A DNA stretch of 5,971 nt from an uncultured Bacteroidales bacterium. Its GTDB lineage: Bacteria > Bacteroidota > Bacteroidia > Bacteroidales > P3. Where the stretch lies: positions 1 to 5,971 of the forward strand of contig CALGGY010000011.1 of NCBI GenBank assembly GCA_937915785.1, read 5' to 3'. A model generated the notes under the pieces. The model saw only the letters and a program-made list of their open reading frames with translations, did not search any database and had not been told where the DNA came from. The stretch's first letter is position 1; every line of letters starts with the position of its first letter. A program made the translations under genes and the position numbers. Positions 1-5,971 of this stretch are shown here, piece after piece.

Positions 1-26
1 GACAGGATAGCCTTTGCCGATAACAT

Positions 27-254
27 TCACCCAAAATGAATCTTCCAACTTGGGACTGGTTTTGCGACAAAAAGAGCTCCGGTTTCCGGCACCACAAATC
101 CACTGTACGACACCTTCTCTCTGCCGGGGAAGGACTTTGAGCGAGGCGCGCCGCCCTTCTTGTACCATGCGGTGGCCGTGGTGGCATGGACCTGAAAGTG
201 AACCTCGTCTTGATATACCGGCTCAGTGTTTGCGGGATCCTCTATCTCGCGTCT
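27..254 (-). CDS. IS630-family transposase orfB, start of DDE catalytic domain (frameshifted, partial)
   Basis: Read in the -1 frame relative to orfA, the sequence continues directly as transposase: KRREIEDPANTEPVYQDEVH, then a segment with TATAWYKKGG and YSGFVVPETGALFVAKP. The YQDEVHFQ stretch is the IS630 motif containing the first catalytic aspartate of the DDE/DDD triad, and the GG...YSGFV...TGAL pattern is typical of the strands after it. The frame has no start codon of its own at the junction, so it is probably made as a fusion with orfA by frameshifting at the A run. After residues VAKP the frame loses family likeness and reaches a stop at 27-29, while another frame (-1 again near position 60) stays open to the window edge. 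This could be a single-base loss or the edge of the surviving IS sequence. The remaining two catalytic acidic residues would lie outside the window. Confidence 0.65.
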   Translation of the reverse strand, partial: RREIEDPANTEPVYQDEVHFQVHATTATAWYKKGGAPRSKSFPGREKVSYSGFVVPETGALFVAKPVPSWKIHFG

Positions 255-751
255 TTTTTTTGAAACTCGCTGCGTTCTTCGCTATGTTCGTAACCCTTGC
301 TGGGGAAGGTTTGCGGGCGTATGCGGGAGTATCCCAGCTTGTGAAACAAGCGCTGGCACTGGCGTTTCCCAAGACTGACAGCAAATTTTTGTTTTATGAA
401 TACGGAAAGGCTCCCACCGTCCCAAACCTTGAATCCGTGTGCCGATGGAGGCTCTTGGATTATGGCATCGAGCAGTTTGAGCTGCTCCGCATTTAGGCGC
501 GGCCTAGCGCCGGGCCTAGGTTTGTCGGCGAGGGCATCGAAACCATAGTCATCAACTTTCTTCACCCAGCCCGCCAGCGTCCTGCGTGTCATGCCAAACC
601 ACGGTGCGGCAACAGACGGGGAAACACCCGACAGAACTGCATTCACTGCGGCAACCCGGTTGTAATATCTTGATTCCGCACTTGATTCCATTATAAGCTT
701 TCCTTCAAGCCTCAGTTTCTCAATGTCATTCTTAAATATCTTACGTTTCAT
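242..751 (-). CDS. IS630-family transposase orfA, N-terminal helix-turn-helix part
   Basis: This 169-residue product is the DNA-binding half of an IS630-type transposase, the part that recognises the terminal repeats. Residues about 30-65 form a first helix-turn-helix (SRYYNRVAAVNAVLSG, then a helix ending RRTLAGWVKK). Residues about 88-145 look like the second, winged-helix unit, with the family pattern HGFKVWDGGSLSVFI and RLFHKLGYSRIRPQ. An arginine- and proline-rich linker at about 77-87 separates them. The frame stops at 242-244 just where a full-length protein would run into the catalytic domain, which continues in the -1 frame. ATG at 749-751 gives the longest form; a second in-frame ATG at 689-691 (residue 21) starts closer to the conserved region and could be the real start. 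No Shine-Dalgarno sequence is seen, as usual in Bacteroidota. Confidence 0.8.
   Translation of the reverse strand: MKRKIFKNDIEKLRLEGKLIMESSAESRYYNRVAAVNAVLSGVSPSVAAPWFGMTRRTLAGWVKKVDDYGFDALADKPRPGARPRLNAEQLKLLDAIIQEPPSAHGFKVWDGGSLSVFIKQKFAVSLGKRQCQRLFHKLGYSRIRPQTFPSKGYEHSEERSEFQKKDAR
254..261 (-). promoter_or_regulatory. Putative -1 frameshift (slippery) site joining transposase orfA and orfB
   Basis: On the minus strand the orfA frame reads TTT CAA AAA AAA GAC. This contains the heptamer A_AAA_AAA in the correct phase for tandem -1 slippage. After slipping, translation continues AGA CGC GAG and enters the orfB frame exactly where the conserved transposase sequence resumes. Eight consecutive A residues could also cause transcriptional slippage; adding one A gives the same product. 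No strong downstream hairpin was recognised by eye. The alternative is an ordinary inactivating indel in a homopolymer. Confidence 0.55.
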
Positions 752-770
752 ATTGCATCTTTTGAAAATG

Positions 771-802
771 CAAAAGTACGAAAAATAGTTGAGAAAAACA
801 AA
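771..802 (-). promoter_or_regulatory. Bacteroidota-type promoter of the IS630 transposase
   Basis: On the minus strand TTTG (802-799) is followed after 20 bases by TACTTTTG (778-771). This matches the Bacteroidetes consensus of a -33 TTTG and a -7 TAnnTTTG at the usual spacing. Transcription would begin around 760-766 and give a very short leader before the ATG at 751. The motif is assigned by eye; its exact match and its position directly upstream of the transposase support it. Confidence 0.55.
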
Positions 803-861
803 TTATATTGAGAATTTATTTAAGACATTTACTATAAGATGCAGAACTATCCATTTCACAT

Positions 862-874
862 TGTACTTTGTACA
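862..874. repeat. Small inverted repeat TGTAC-TTT-GTACA
   Basis: A perfect 5-bp inverted repeat with a 3-base loop lies just upstream of the tandem heptamers. It could be a weak hairpin or a protein-binding site, or part of a dispersed intergenic repeat that includes the heptamers. It is not followed by a T run on either strand, so it is not an intrinsic terminator. Confidence 0.4.
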
Positions 875-880
875 TATTGA

Positions 881-905
881 ATTGTCCATTGTCCATTGTC
901 CATTG
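881..905. repeat. Tandem heptamer repeat (ATTGTCC), 3.6 copies
   Basis: Three exact copies of ATTGTCC (881-887, 888-894, 895-901) are followed by a partial ATTG. Related words (ATTG-rich and ACATTGTAC-type) lie on both sides. Short TTGTCCATTG-like arrays occur, from memory, in intergenic DNA of Bacteroidota. The unit is 7 bp, so copy-number changes would shift spacing; its distance of about 190 bp from the helicase start makes a direct promoter-spacing role unlikely. Confidence 0.85.
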
Positions 906-991
906 AAAATTGCATTTGTAATTTGTTTGTTTATTGAGTGTTAGAAAATATATTGTTAAAAAGTTCGTGTAAATTAAAAAAAAGTGTAATT

Positions 992-1044
992 TTGACACGA
1001 TGAAAGGTTTTGCACATATTCAGCAAAAAATGTTGTAAGATTTG
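992..1044 (+). promoter_or_regulatory. Candidate promoter region of the helicase gene
   Basis: Two imperfect readings overlap. A Bacteroidota-type reading uses TTTG at 1009-1012 and AAGATTTG at 1037-1044, a near match to TAnnTTTG, but the spacer of 24 bases is longer than usual. A sigma70-like reading uses a perfect TTGACA at 992-997 with a 17-base spacer to CATATT at 1015-1020, but that consensus is not the usual one in this phylum. Either would give a leader of roughly 45-70 bases. The gene must have its own promoter because the upstream gene points away. Confidence 0.3.
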
Positions 1045-1095
1045 AATTGTCAGAAACTTATAGTAAAATTTAAAAAAATCTAAATCAATTAAAAA

Positions 1096-4000
1096 ATGGA
1101 AAAAGTTCTAATTACCGAAGAGTTCAGAAGAATTGACAAAACACAGTGGCCATTGTATGTAAGAGAGTTTGTGGAAAATCCCGACTTGAGTTCTATTCAC
1201 GCTGAGAATGGAACAAAAATTGCCTTCCGCAAATTCAACACAGAAGCATTTCCAAGACTTTTGATTTTTGAAGAGAAGGATGGCAAAGGGAATATAGTGT
1301 ATGTGCCGCGAAAATATTTCAAAGACCATAGGCAATACGAGGAGTATAGGAATAAGGGCAAAGAAGAACAGCTGAAGATTGGAAAATACTTTGATAGTGA
1401 AAAAGAGGAGTTGAAGAACTGTTTTGCTTCGTTTGAAGAGGAAGCGCAAAAGCCTCCACTGCCTGTGGAGATGCGCGACTATGAGAGAAAGCGTGATTTC
1501 TCCAATACAGAAACTACTTACGTTTTTGAAATGGAGGAATACTGCAAAAGTTTTAAACAAAAAGAATTGGAGAACGACAGGCGTGAGATTTTGAAAGCCC
1601 TGCAAGGCTATATTATTGATCATTCTACAGAACCAGCAGAGCAAGAAAATGGCTGGCGCACTCTGCCATTTTTGAACGGTGCAAAACAAATAGTTGTTCG
1701 TCAATACACCTCCGATGGACATGCGTACTACTTTTTGTTTGATATAGGAGCCGACATGGATATTGGATCTCTTGGAAATAAGTATACCGACACCGATTTC
1801 AACGTAAATAGCTTAATAAAACAAGCCCGAAAGGGGTATCCCGACTGGTTGTTGTATTCGGACTTTGAGGACTGGTTAAAGATTGAATTGGACGAAGATG
1901 CCAATCTTGCGCTTTCGGACGAGGAAATAGATGTTCTCAACAACATCCCCTATCCGTACTTTATAAATGGTTTGGCGGGGAGCGGAAAGTCAACCATTTT
2001 ATACTATCTGTTTGCCTTAGCTTTCTCTCACAGGAATTTGCGCCCTGCCGATTTGCTATTTTTAAGTTACTCTCAAAAACTTGTCGAAAAGGCCGAAACA
2101 GTAGTAAAAGCACTGCTTACAAGAAATCCTCAATATTCCGGATATAAATTGTCCAAATCTGAGGAAAATGAACTCAACGGATGTTTCCACTCCTTCCAAG
2201 ACTACCTCAAAGAGACATTCCTCGACACACAAGATGAGATTGACCGATTTGCCGAAGTCAATCACATAAAATATGAGGATTTCAAAAATGATTACCCCAA
2301 TTGCCAGTTGCCAGAAGCCCGCTTTTATGGTGATGCTATGGTTTGGGCGGTAATCCGTTCGTTTATTAAGGGTAGGGATTACAAAACACCGTTTACCATA
2401 GACGACTATAGAAAACTGAATGAAAGGGATAGGACTCTGAGTTCTGAAGACTTTGAAAAAGTATACAAGATATGGAAACACTGGTACAAAGAGCAATACA
2501 AAGACTGGTGGGACGACCTTGATTTGATTAGCCATGTGCTGAAAAAAATAGACAAAGGCTTCAAGTATAAGAAATACGACATTGTTTATTGCGATGAAGC
2601 TCAGGACTTTACCCCTATAGAAAACAATTTGATACTCAAGCTTTCGAAATATACCGATTATAACTTGAACGGATATGCCAAAATACCTCTTGCATACGCA
2701 GGCGACCCCAACCAGACTGTTACCCCCACTGGATTTACATGGGCAAGGCTGAAACAAATTTTTGACAATGCTTTTCTGTCGCTTGTCGGCGAACATATAC
2801 ATGTTGAAAACAAGACTTTGAACAACAATTACCGTTCCAAACGAACAATTGTAGAATTCGCCAACTCCATACAATACATCCGCAAAAGTTTTATCAATGA
2901 TGACGGACAAAGGCCTCAGGAGATGTGGAATCCGCAAGAAAACCAACTGCCCGGATTTTTTTACATAAGTCGTACAGACGGGCAGCCCGATGACTTGGAA
3001 TTTGTGCAATTTGGCTTTGAAAAAGCCGGTATGATTGTTTTAGGGTATGACAACGAAGATGCGATTCAAAACGATGAATTATTGAATCTTTCGTTGAATG
3101 GTGATAGAATAAATCTGGGACACAAACTGTACTCTGCCATCTCGTCAAAGGGTCTGGAAGACAAGTCGGTGCTGCTTTACCGTTTTGCCGATCAGCTCCC
3201 TGCCTCGTTCAGTAAAATGATTGACCAGAACTATCAGCTGACAGAGACTGAACGTTACGAACTGTCGCATTTTTTTACCAAACTATATATTGCTATAACT
3301 CGTGCCAAAGATTTGCTGTGCATTGCCGACACACAAGAAAATTATGAGAAATTCTGGAAACATTTTGTTGATAACGCTTTTGTTAAAAGTGCAATGGCCA
3401 ACAAGCAGGACAGGAATGCGTGGGAAAACAAATGTGGTGGCATAGATATTGGCAACGCGGATGAGTTCAAGCAAAGAATGGATGAGAACTTTGATCCCAT
3501 CGACATGGCCGATGATGTGTTTGAAAACGCCATTTCAAGCAAAAGCGCAAAACTCATGCTTCGTGCGGCGGGCTATTACAAAGAAGGTGGCGACAACAAC
3601 AAGGCAAAACTGTGCCATGCCTACGCCCTGTTGTTTGAAAAAGAATTTGAGGAAGCCGGCAATAGCTTTTTGAAACTTGGGAAAAAAGACGAGGCCGAAA
3701 AAAGTTTTTGGATGGGCGGTTGTTGGCAGAAACTTGCCGAAAAGAGCATAAAGCCATCTCACAAAAACGCTGCCAAGTTCATGCTCAACGGCATCGATTT
3801 GGTTGAATATATCAAAACAATTGAGAATGGAAACAATCTTCCAGAAATATCTCGTACCGACGACACTTGGAATAGTGTGGCTGTGAAAATAAATCAGTCT
3901 GCTGTCGACACAGCTCCCGACTACATACACGATGTTTGCTTGTTTTTAGAACAAATGGTAACCCAAGGTTTCAGTTTGTTGAACCCCAACATCGCACAAT

Positions 4001-5913
4001 TGTACTACAGAAACAAACAATACCAGAAAGCGGTTGAAAAATGGGACGACATATCGGAACGAAACAACGACAACACCCTAAAGGCCAAAAAAGAATATTA
4101 TCATTCCAACGAGGAACTGTCAAAATCCACATCTGAGAAAATATTTTGGATGGATAAAGGCGGAAAAGGGGAGGATATATTGCGCAACTACTCCTCGCCT
4201 GATGATATCAGGGCTTACAATTTCGGAGACGACACCCAAAAGATTATTTTTTACCAATTGCGCCAACGTCCCAGCAGGTTCGAGGATGCGCTCAAGTACC
4301 CTCTGCAGGATGAACAGTGGAAACTTCAACAGCTGTTTTATCAAACCGACAGCACCAAGTTTTTGGAAAAGTATGTGTTGCAGAATTTCGACGATGAAAA
4401 ATTTACCACATGGGTCGAAATTCCTGTCAGCGAGCAGGATTTCCCTGTTTTCGACAAAGTTATCCCACAAATAGTGTTTGATAAAATATTCGGACTCAGA
4501 AGGGAATCGTGGCTGAAGTTTATGAAATTGCGTGATGTAAATGACGAACGCGTGATGAAAAACCCAATCAACCATGAGGCACTTCTCAATTCCGTGATAT
4601 CTGCTATGAGAAACAGTAATTATCCGTCAATAGCATCATGTTTTATAGATATCGTTTTCAACAATGCCGATTATAATTTCCATAACGCAAAAAGGTATTT
4701 GGACACACTCGTTTCAGCTTTTCAAAACAACAATTTCTCGGTACGTGATTTTTTCAAGTCGGCACAAGAAAATGTATATTTCGACAAGTGCGACCTTAGC
4801 ATAGCCGAGTTTGACAGAATAAAGGACAACCTTTTGGATTTTTCCAAAACAATGGTAGCGTCATATCGGAGAATAAAAACAATAGACGAGCCCGCGATAA
4901 AAACACTGCTAAGGGTAGCCGAAAAGGTTGTTCCATTGCCAAAAGACGATGAAACAGGGGATGTGAAAGTTATTTATAATTTCGACAAAGCACTCGAAAC
5001 ATACAATGATTTGGGCAGGCTGGACATTATAAGGAACAACAAAAAAATTGATTATTATTTGTCAATCCGGAAATGGGTGTTGAAATCATTGTATTCTGCA
5101 TCCAAGACCATTCCTGAAATAGATCACGACATGTCCGCAGCAGATATCGTTTCAACTTTCGACAAAGAAGACTCGTTACTGCTTATCAGGCAATTGTTTG
5201 GCTATGACATTGATGCATCTGCTACAATAAAAGAATTTGGTCTATTGCTTGCCGAAATTGTTTACAAACACAATTTGGAGTTCAAGGATTTTGAACGGAT
5301 TTTGTTTGAAAAAAGTCGTATGCAAGCAATCAGAAAAAATGTGTTGGCGTTTGCCGATAGTTCGATAGACGGCTGTTTGAAAGCAAAAACTATCGACGAA
5401 TATGCCATGAAAATCTATGCATATCTTTATGAGGTGTTTGGAAAAGATGATGGCTACATAATTAAAAAGTACGAAGACTTGTTGAACAATAAACGTTTGG
5501 AAAAAAGAACCGCCCTGTTGACTTATTTCAAACGTCGCATTTTGCACTATTACTCTTATGAGAGTATTAAAGGCAAAAAATACGATAGCGTTTGCTTAAG
5601 TATTGGATTGTCATATCCTATAGACGAGGCAAAGTCGTGGAAACGGCCTATTATTGACAAAAAGACGCCGAAACAAGCTAAAACAGTATCCGAAGAACAA
5701 CAAACTACACAAGCCGGCAAATCGCAGAAACAGACTTCGTTAGACACAAAAATCAAGAGACCTGTACCAGTGGATATCGTAAATTCGGAAACCGACCCAG
5801 TAAGAAAAGGGCAATTGGAGATGGCTAAAAATCTTAAGAAACAAGGCGTTCCAGAAAGTGTAATTCTTTCAGCGGCGTCTTTGCTGACCGCAGAAGATCT
5901 TGAAAAACTTTAA
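1096..5913 (+). CDS. Large UvrD/Rep-family superfamily 1 helicase, TRANK1-like, with C-terminal TPR-like repeats
   Basis: The product (1605 residues) is a cytosolic ATP-dependent nucleic-acid translocase or helicase; no signal peptide or membrane segment is seen. Motifs in order: LALSDEE lead-in (271-277), Walker A GLAGSGKST (292-300, Lys298), motif Ia LFLSYSQKL (321-329), Walker B DEAQD (500-504), motif III GDPNQ (536-540, Gln540), motif IV NYRS (578-581, Arg580), motif V SSKGLE (683-688) and motif VI YIAITRAK (731-738, Arg736). All key residues are present, so it should be active. Motifs IV and V are only about 100 residues apart, against roughly 270 in UvrD, so subdomain 2B is absent. Residues 1-265 are largely unassigned. 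Residues about 816-900 form TPR-like helical pairs (AAGYYKEGGDNNKA, FEEAGNSFLKLGKKDEAEKS), 900-1522 are unrecognised, 1523-1570 are a low-complexity linker, and 1571-1605 a helical tail. The order recalls TRANK1-type helicases. The ATG at 1096 is favoured by the A-rich, Shine-Dalgarno-free leader. No nuclease motif was found; substrate and role are unknown. Confidence 0.9.
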   Translation: MEKVLITEEFRRIDKTQWPLYVREFVENPDLSSIHAENGTKIAFRKFNTEAFPRLLIFEEKDGKGNIVYVPRKYFKDHRQYEEYRNKGKEEQLKIGKYFDSEKEELKNCFASFEEEAQKPPLPVEMRDYERKRDFSNTETTYVFEMEEYCKSFKQKELENDRREILKALQGYIIDHSTEPAEQENGWRTLPFLNGAKQIVVRQYTSDGHAYYFLFDIGADMDIGSLGNKYTDTDFNVNSLIKQARKGYPDWLLYSDFEDWLKIELDEDANLALSDEEIDVLNNIPYPYFINGLAGSGKSTILYYLFALAFSHRNLRPADLLFLSYSQKLVEKAETVVKALLTRNPQYSGYKLSKSEENELNGCFHSFQDYLKETFLDTQDEIDRFAEVNHIKYEDFKNDYPNCQLPEARFYGDAMVWAVIRSFIKGRDYKTPFTIDDYRKLNERDRTLSSEDFEKVYKIWKHWYKEQYKDWWDDLDLISHVLKKIDKGFKYKKYDIVYCDEAQDFTPIENNLILKLSKYTDYNLNGYAKIPLAYAGDPNQTVTPTGFTWARLKQIFDNAFLSLVGEHIHVENKTLNNNYRSKRTIVEFANSIQYIRKSFINDDGQRPQEMWNPQENQLPGFFYISRTDGQPDDLEFVQFGFEKAGMIVLGYDNEDAIQNDELLNLSLNGDRINLGHKLYSAISSKGLEDKSVLLYRFADQLPASFSKMIDQNYQLTETERYELSHFFTKLYIAITRAKDLLCIADTQENYEKFWKHFVDNAFVKSAMANKQDRNAWENKCGGIDIGNADEFKQRMDENFDPIDMADDVFENAISSKSAKLMLRAAGYYKEGGDNNKAKLCHAYALLFEKEFEEAGNSFLKLGKKDEAEKSFWMGGCWQKLAEKSIKPSHKNAAKFMLNGIDLVEYIKTIENGNNLPEISRTDDTWNSVAVKINQSAVDTAPDYIHDVCLFLEQMVTQGFSLLNPNIAQLYYRNKQYQKAVEKWDDISERNNDNTLKAKKEYYHSNEELSKSTSEKIFWMDKGGKGEDILRNYSSPDDIRAYNFGDDTQKIIFYQLRQRPSRFEDALKYPLQDEQWKLQQLFYQTDSTKFLEKYVLQNFDDEKFTTWVEIPVSEQDFPVFDKVIPQIVFDKIFGLRRESWLKFMKLRDVNDERVMKNPINHEALLNSVISAMRNSNYPSIASCFIDIVFNNADYNFHNAKRYLDTLVSAFQNNNFSVRDFFKSAQENVYFDKCDLSIAEFDRIKDNLLDFSKTMVASYRRIKTIDEPAIKTLLRVAEKVVPLPKDDETGDVKVIYNFDKALETYNDLGRLDIIRNNKKIDYYLSIRKWVLKSLYSASKTIPEIDHDMSAADIVSTFDKEDSLLLIRQLFGYDIDASATIKEFGLLLAEIVYKHNLEFKDFERILFEKSRMQAIRKNVLAFADSSIDGCLKAKTIDEYAMKIYAYLYEVFGKDDGYIIKKYEDLLNNKRLEKRTALLTYFKRRILHYYSYESIKGKKYDSVCLSIGLSYPIDEAKSWKRPIIDKKTPKQAKTVSEEQQTTQAGKSQKQTSLDTKIKRPVPVDIVNSETDPVRKGQLEMAKNLKKQGVPESVILSAASLLTAEDLEKL

Positions 5914-5971
5914 CCATCCTCCCTCGTCATGATAGTGGGTGAGGCAACGAGAATGCTGAAACGCACAAAAT
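5914..5971. other. Short 3' flank of the helicase gene, no clear terminator or gene
   Basis: The last 58 bases contain a weak inverted repeat (CTCGT and ACGAG around a 19-base loop) without a T run, which is not a convincing terminator. On the plus strand the frame after the stop stays open to the edge with an ATG at 5929. On the minus strand a frame stays open from the edge to a stop at 5910-5912. Either could be the end of a neighbouring gene, but there is too little sequence to choose. Confidence 0.4.

Larger units (their letters stand above)
1..780 (-). mobile_element. Partial IS630-family insertion sequence, 5' (transposase start) end
   Basis: The stretch codes on the minus strand for the N-terminal half of an IS630/Tc1-type transposase in two overlapping frames, and the element continues beyond the left window edge. 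Its base composition is clearly more GC-rich than the AT-rich DNA that starts near 750. The right boundary is not fixed: IS630 elements insert at TA and end in terminal inverted repeats, but the other end is outside the window, so the repeat cannot be matched. I set the limit just past the promoter -7 element; the true end probably lies between about 760 and 840. Whether the element is complete cannot be decided here. Confidence 0.75.
752..1095. other. AT-rich intergenic region between the IS630 transposase and the helicase gene
   Basis: This non-coding stretch separates two divergently transcribed genes. It contains the IS promoter, a small inverted repeat, a tandem heptamer repeat and, near its right end, the presumed helicase promoter. 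It is markedly richer in A and T than either coding flank. No tRNA or other structured RNA gene was recognised. A minus-strand open frame at 816-998 runs through the tandem repeat and has low-complexity composition, so it is not treated as a gene. The outer IS end must lie in its left part. Confidence 0.7.

Noticed and set aside
14..496. Plus-strand open frame of 160 codons
   Set aside because: It lies antisense to the IS630 transposase, which shows clear family motifs in the other strand. Its own product has no recognisable domain.
498..520. GC-rich near-palindrome with repeated GGCCTAG words
   Set aside because: It is explained by the orfA codons for the Pro-Arg-Pro-Gly-Ala-Arg-Pro-Arg linker, so no separate element is called.
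816..998. Minus-strand open frame of 60 codons
   Set aside because: It runs through the tandem heptamer repeat and AT-rich spacer, its composition is low-complexity, and no family likeness is seen.
752..1095. CRISPR array or tRNA in the intergenic region
   Set aside because: The repeats are 7 bp and contiguous without spacers, and no cloverleaf-like structure was seen.
2062..3009. Long minus-strand open frame of 315 codons
   Set aside because: It lies entirely antisense to the helicase motor, covering motifs Ia to IV that are well conserved on the plus strand. Its product is rich in F, V and C, as expected of a reverse-complement shadow.
5914..5960. Possible intrinsic terminator after the helicase gene
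   Set aside because: The only stem is 5 bp with a 19-base loop and there is no T run on either strand.
5929..5971. Possible start of a second operon gene (ATG 15 bases after the helicase stop)
   Set aside because: Only 14 codons are visible, the opposite strand is also open, and no family is recognisable, so it cannot be supported.

Overview
The window looks like Bacteroidota (Bacteroidetes) DNA, most likely an accessory region. The host-type sequence is AT-rich. The start codon of the large gene is preceded by an A-rich stretch with no Shine-Dalgarno sequence. A good match to the Bacteroidota promoter (TTTG, spacer, TAnnTTTG) lies upstream of the transposase. The phylum call is an inference; no species can be named.

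Layout: positions 1 to about 780 hold one end of an IS630-family insertion sequence on the minus strand, cut by the left window edge. Its transposase is in two reading frames. orfA (751-242) carries the N-terminal DNA-binding helices. orfB (from about 254 leftwards) carries the first catalytic aspartate of the DDE domain. The frames are joined by a -1 shift at a run of eight A residues, as expected for programmed frameshifting or transcriptional slippage. A second frame break near position 60 may mean decay. Positions 752-1095 are AT-rich and non-coding, with the IS promoter, a short tandem heptamer repeat, a small inverted repeat and presumably the promoter of the next gene.

Positions 1096-5913 are one very large plus-strand gene of 1605 codons. 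It encodes a superfamily 1 (UvrD/Rep-type) helicase with all main ATPase and helicase motifs intact. The motif spacing shows that the usual 2B subdomain is missing. The core is preceded by about 265 residues of mostly unknown function and followed by about 800 residues. The latter begin with TPR-like helical repeats, continue with an unrecognised region, and end in a low-complexity linker and a small helical tail. As I recall the family, this order resembles eukaryotic TRANK1 (TPR and ankyrin repeat-containing protein 1) and its bacterial relatives.

The helicase is the only complete gene and appears to be transcribed alone, away from the IS. A role in mobile-element defence or nucleic-acid surveillance is plausible from its size, solitary arrangement and neighbouring IS, but this is inference. 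No nuclease domain was recognised. The last 58 bases show no clear terminator and too little sequence to call a next gene.
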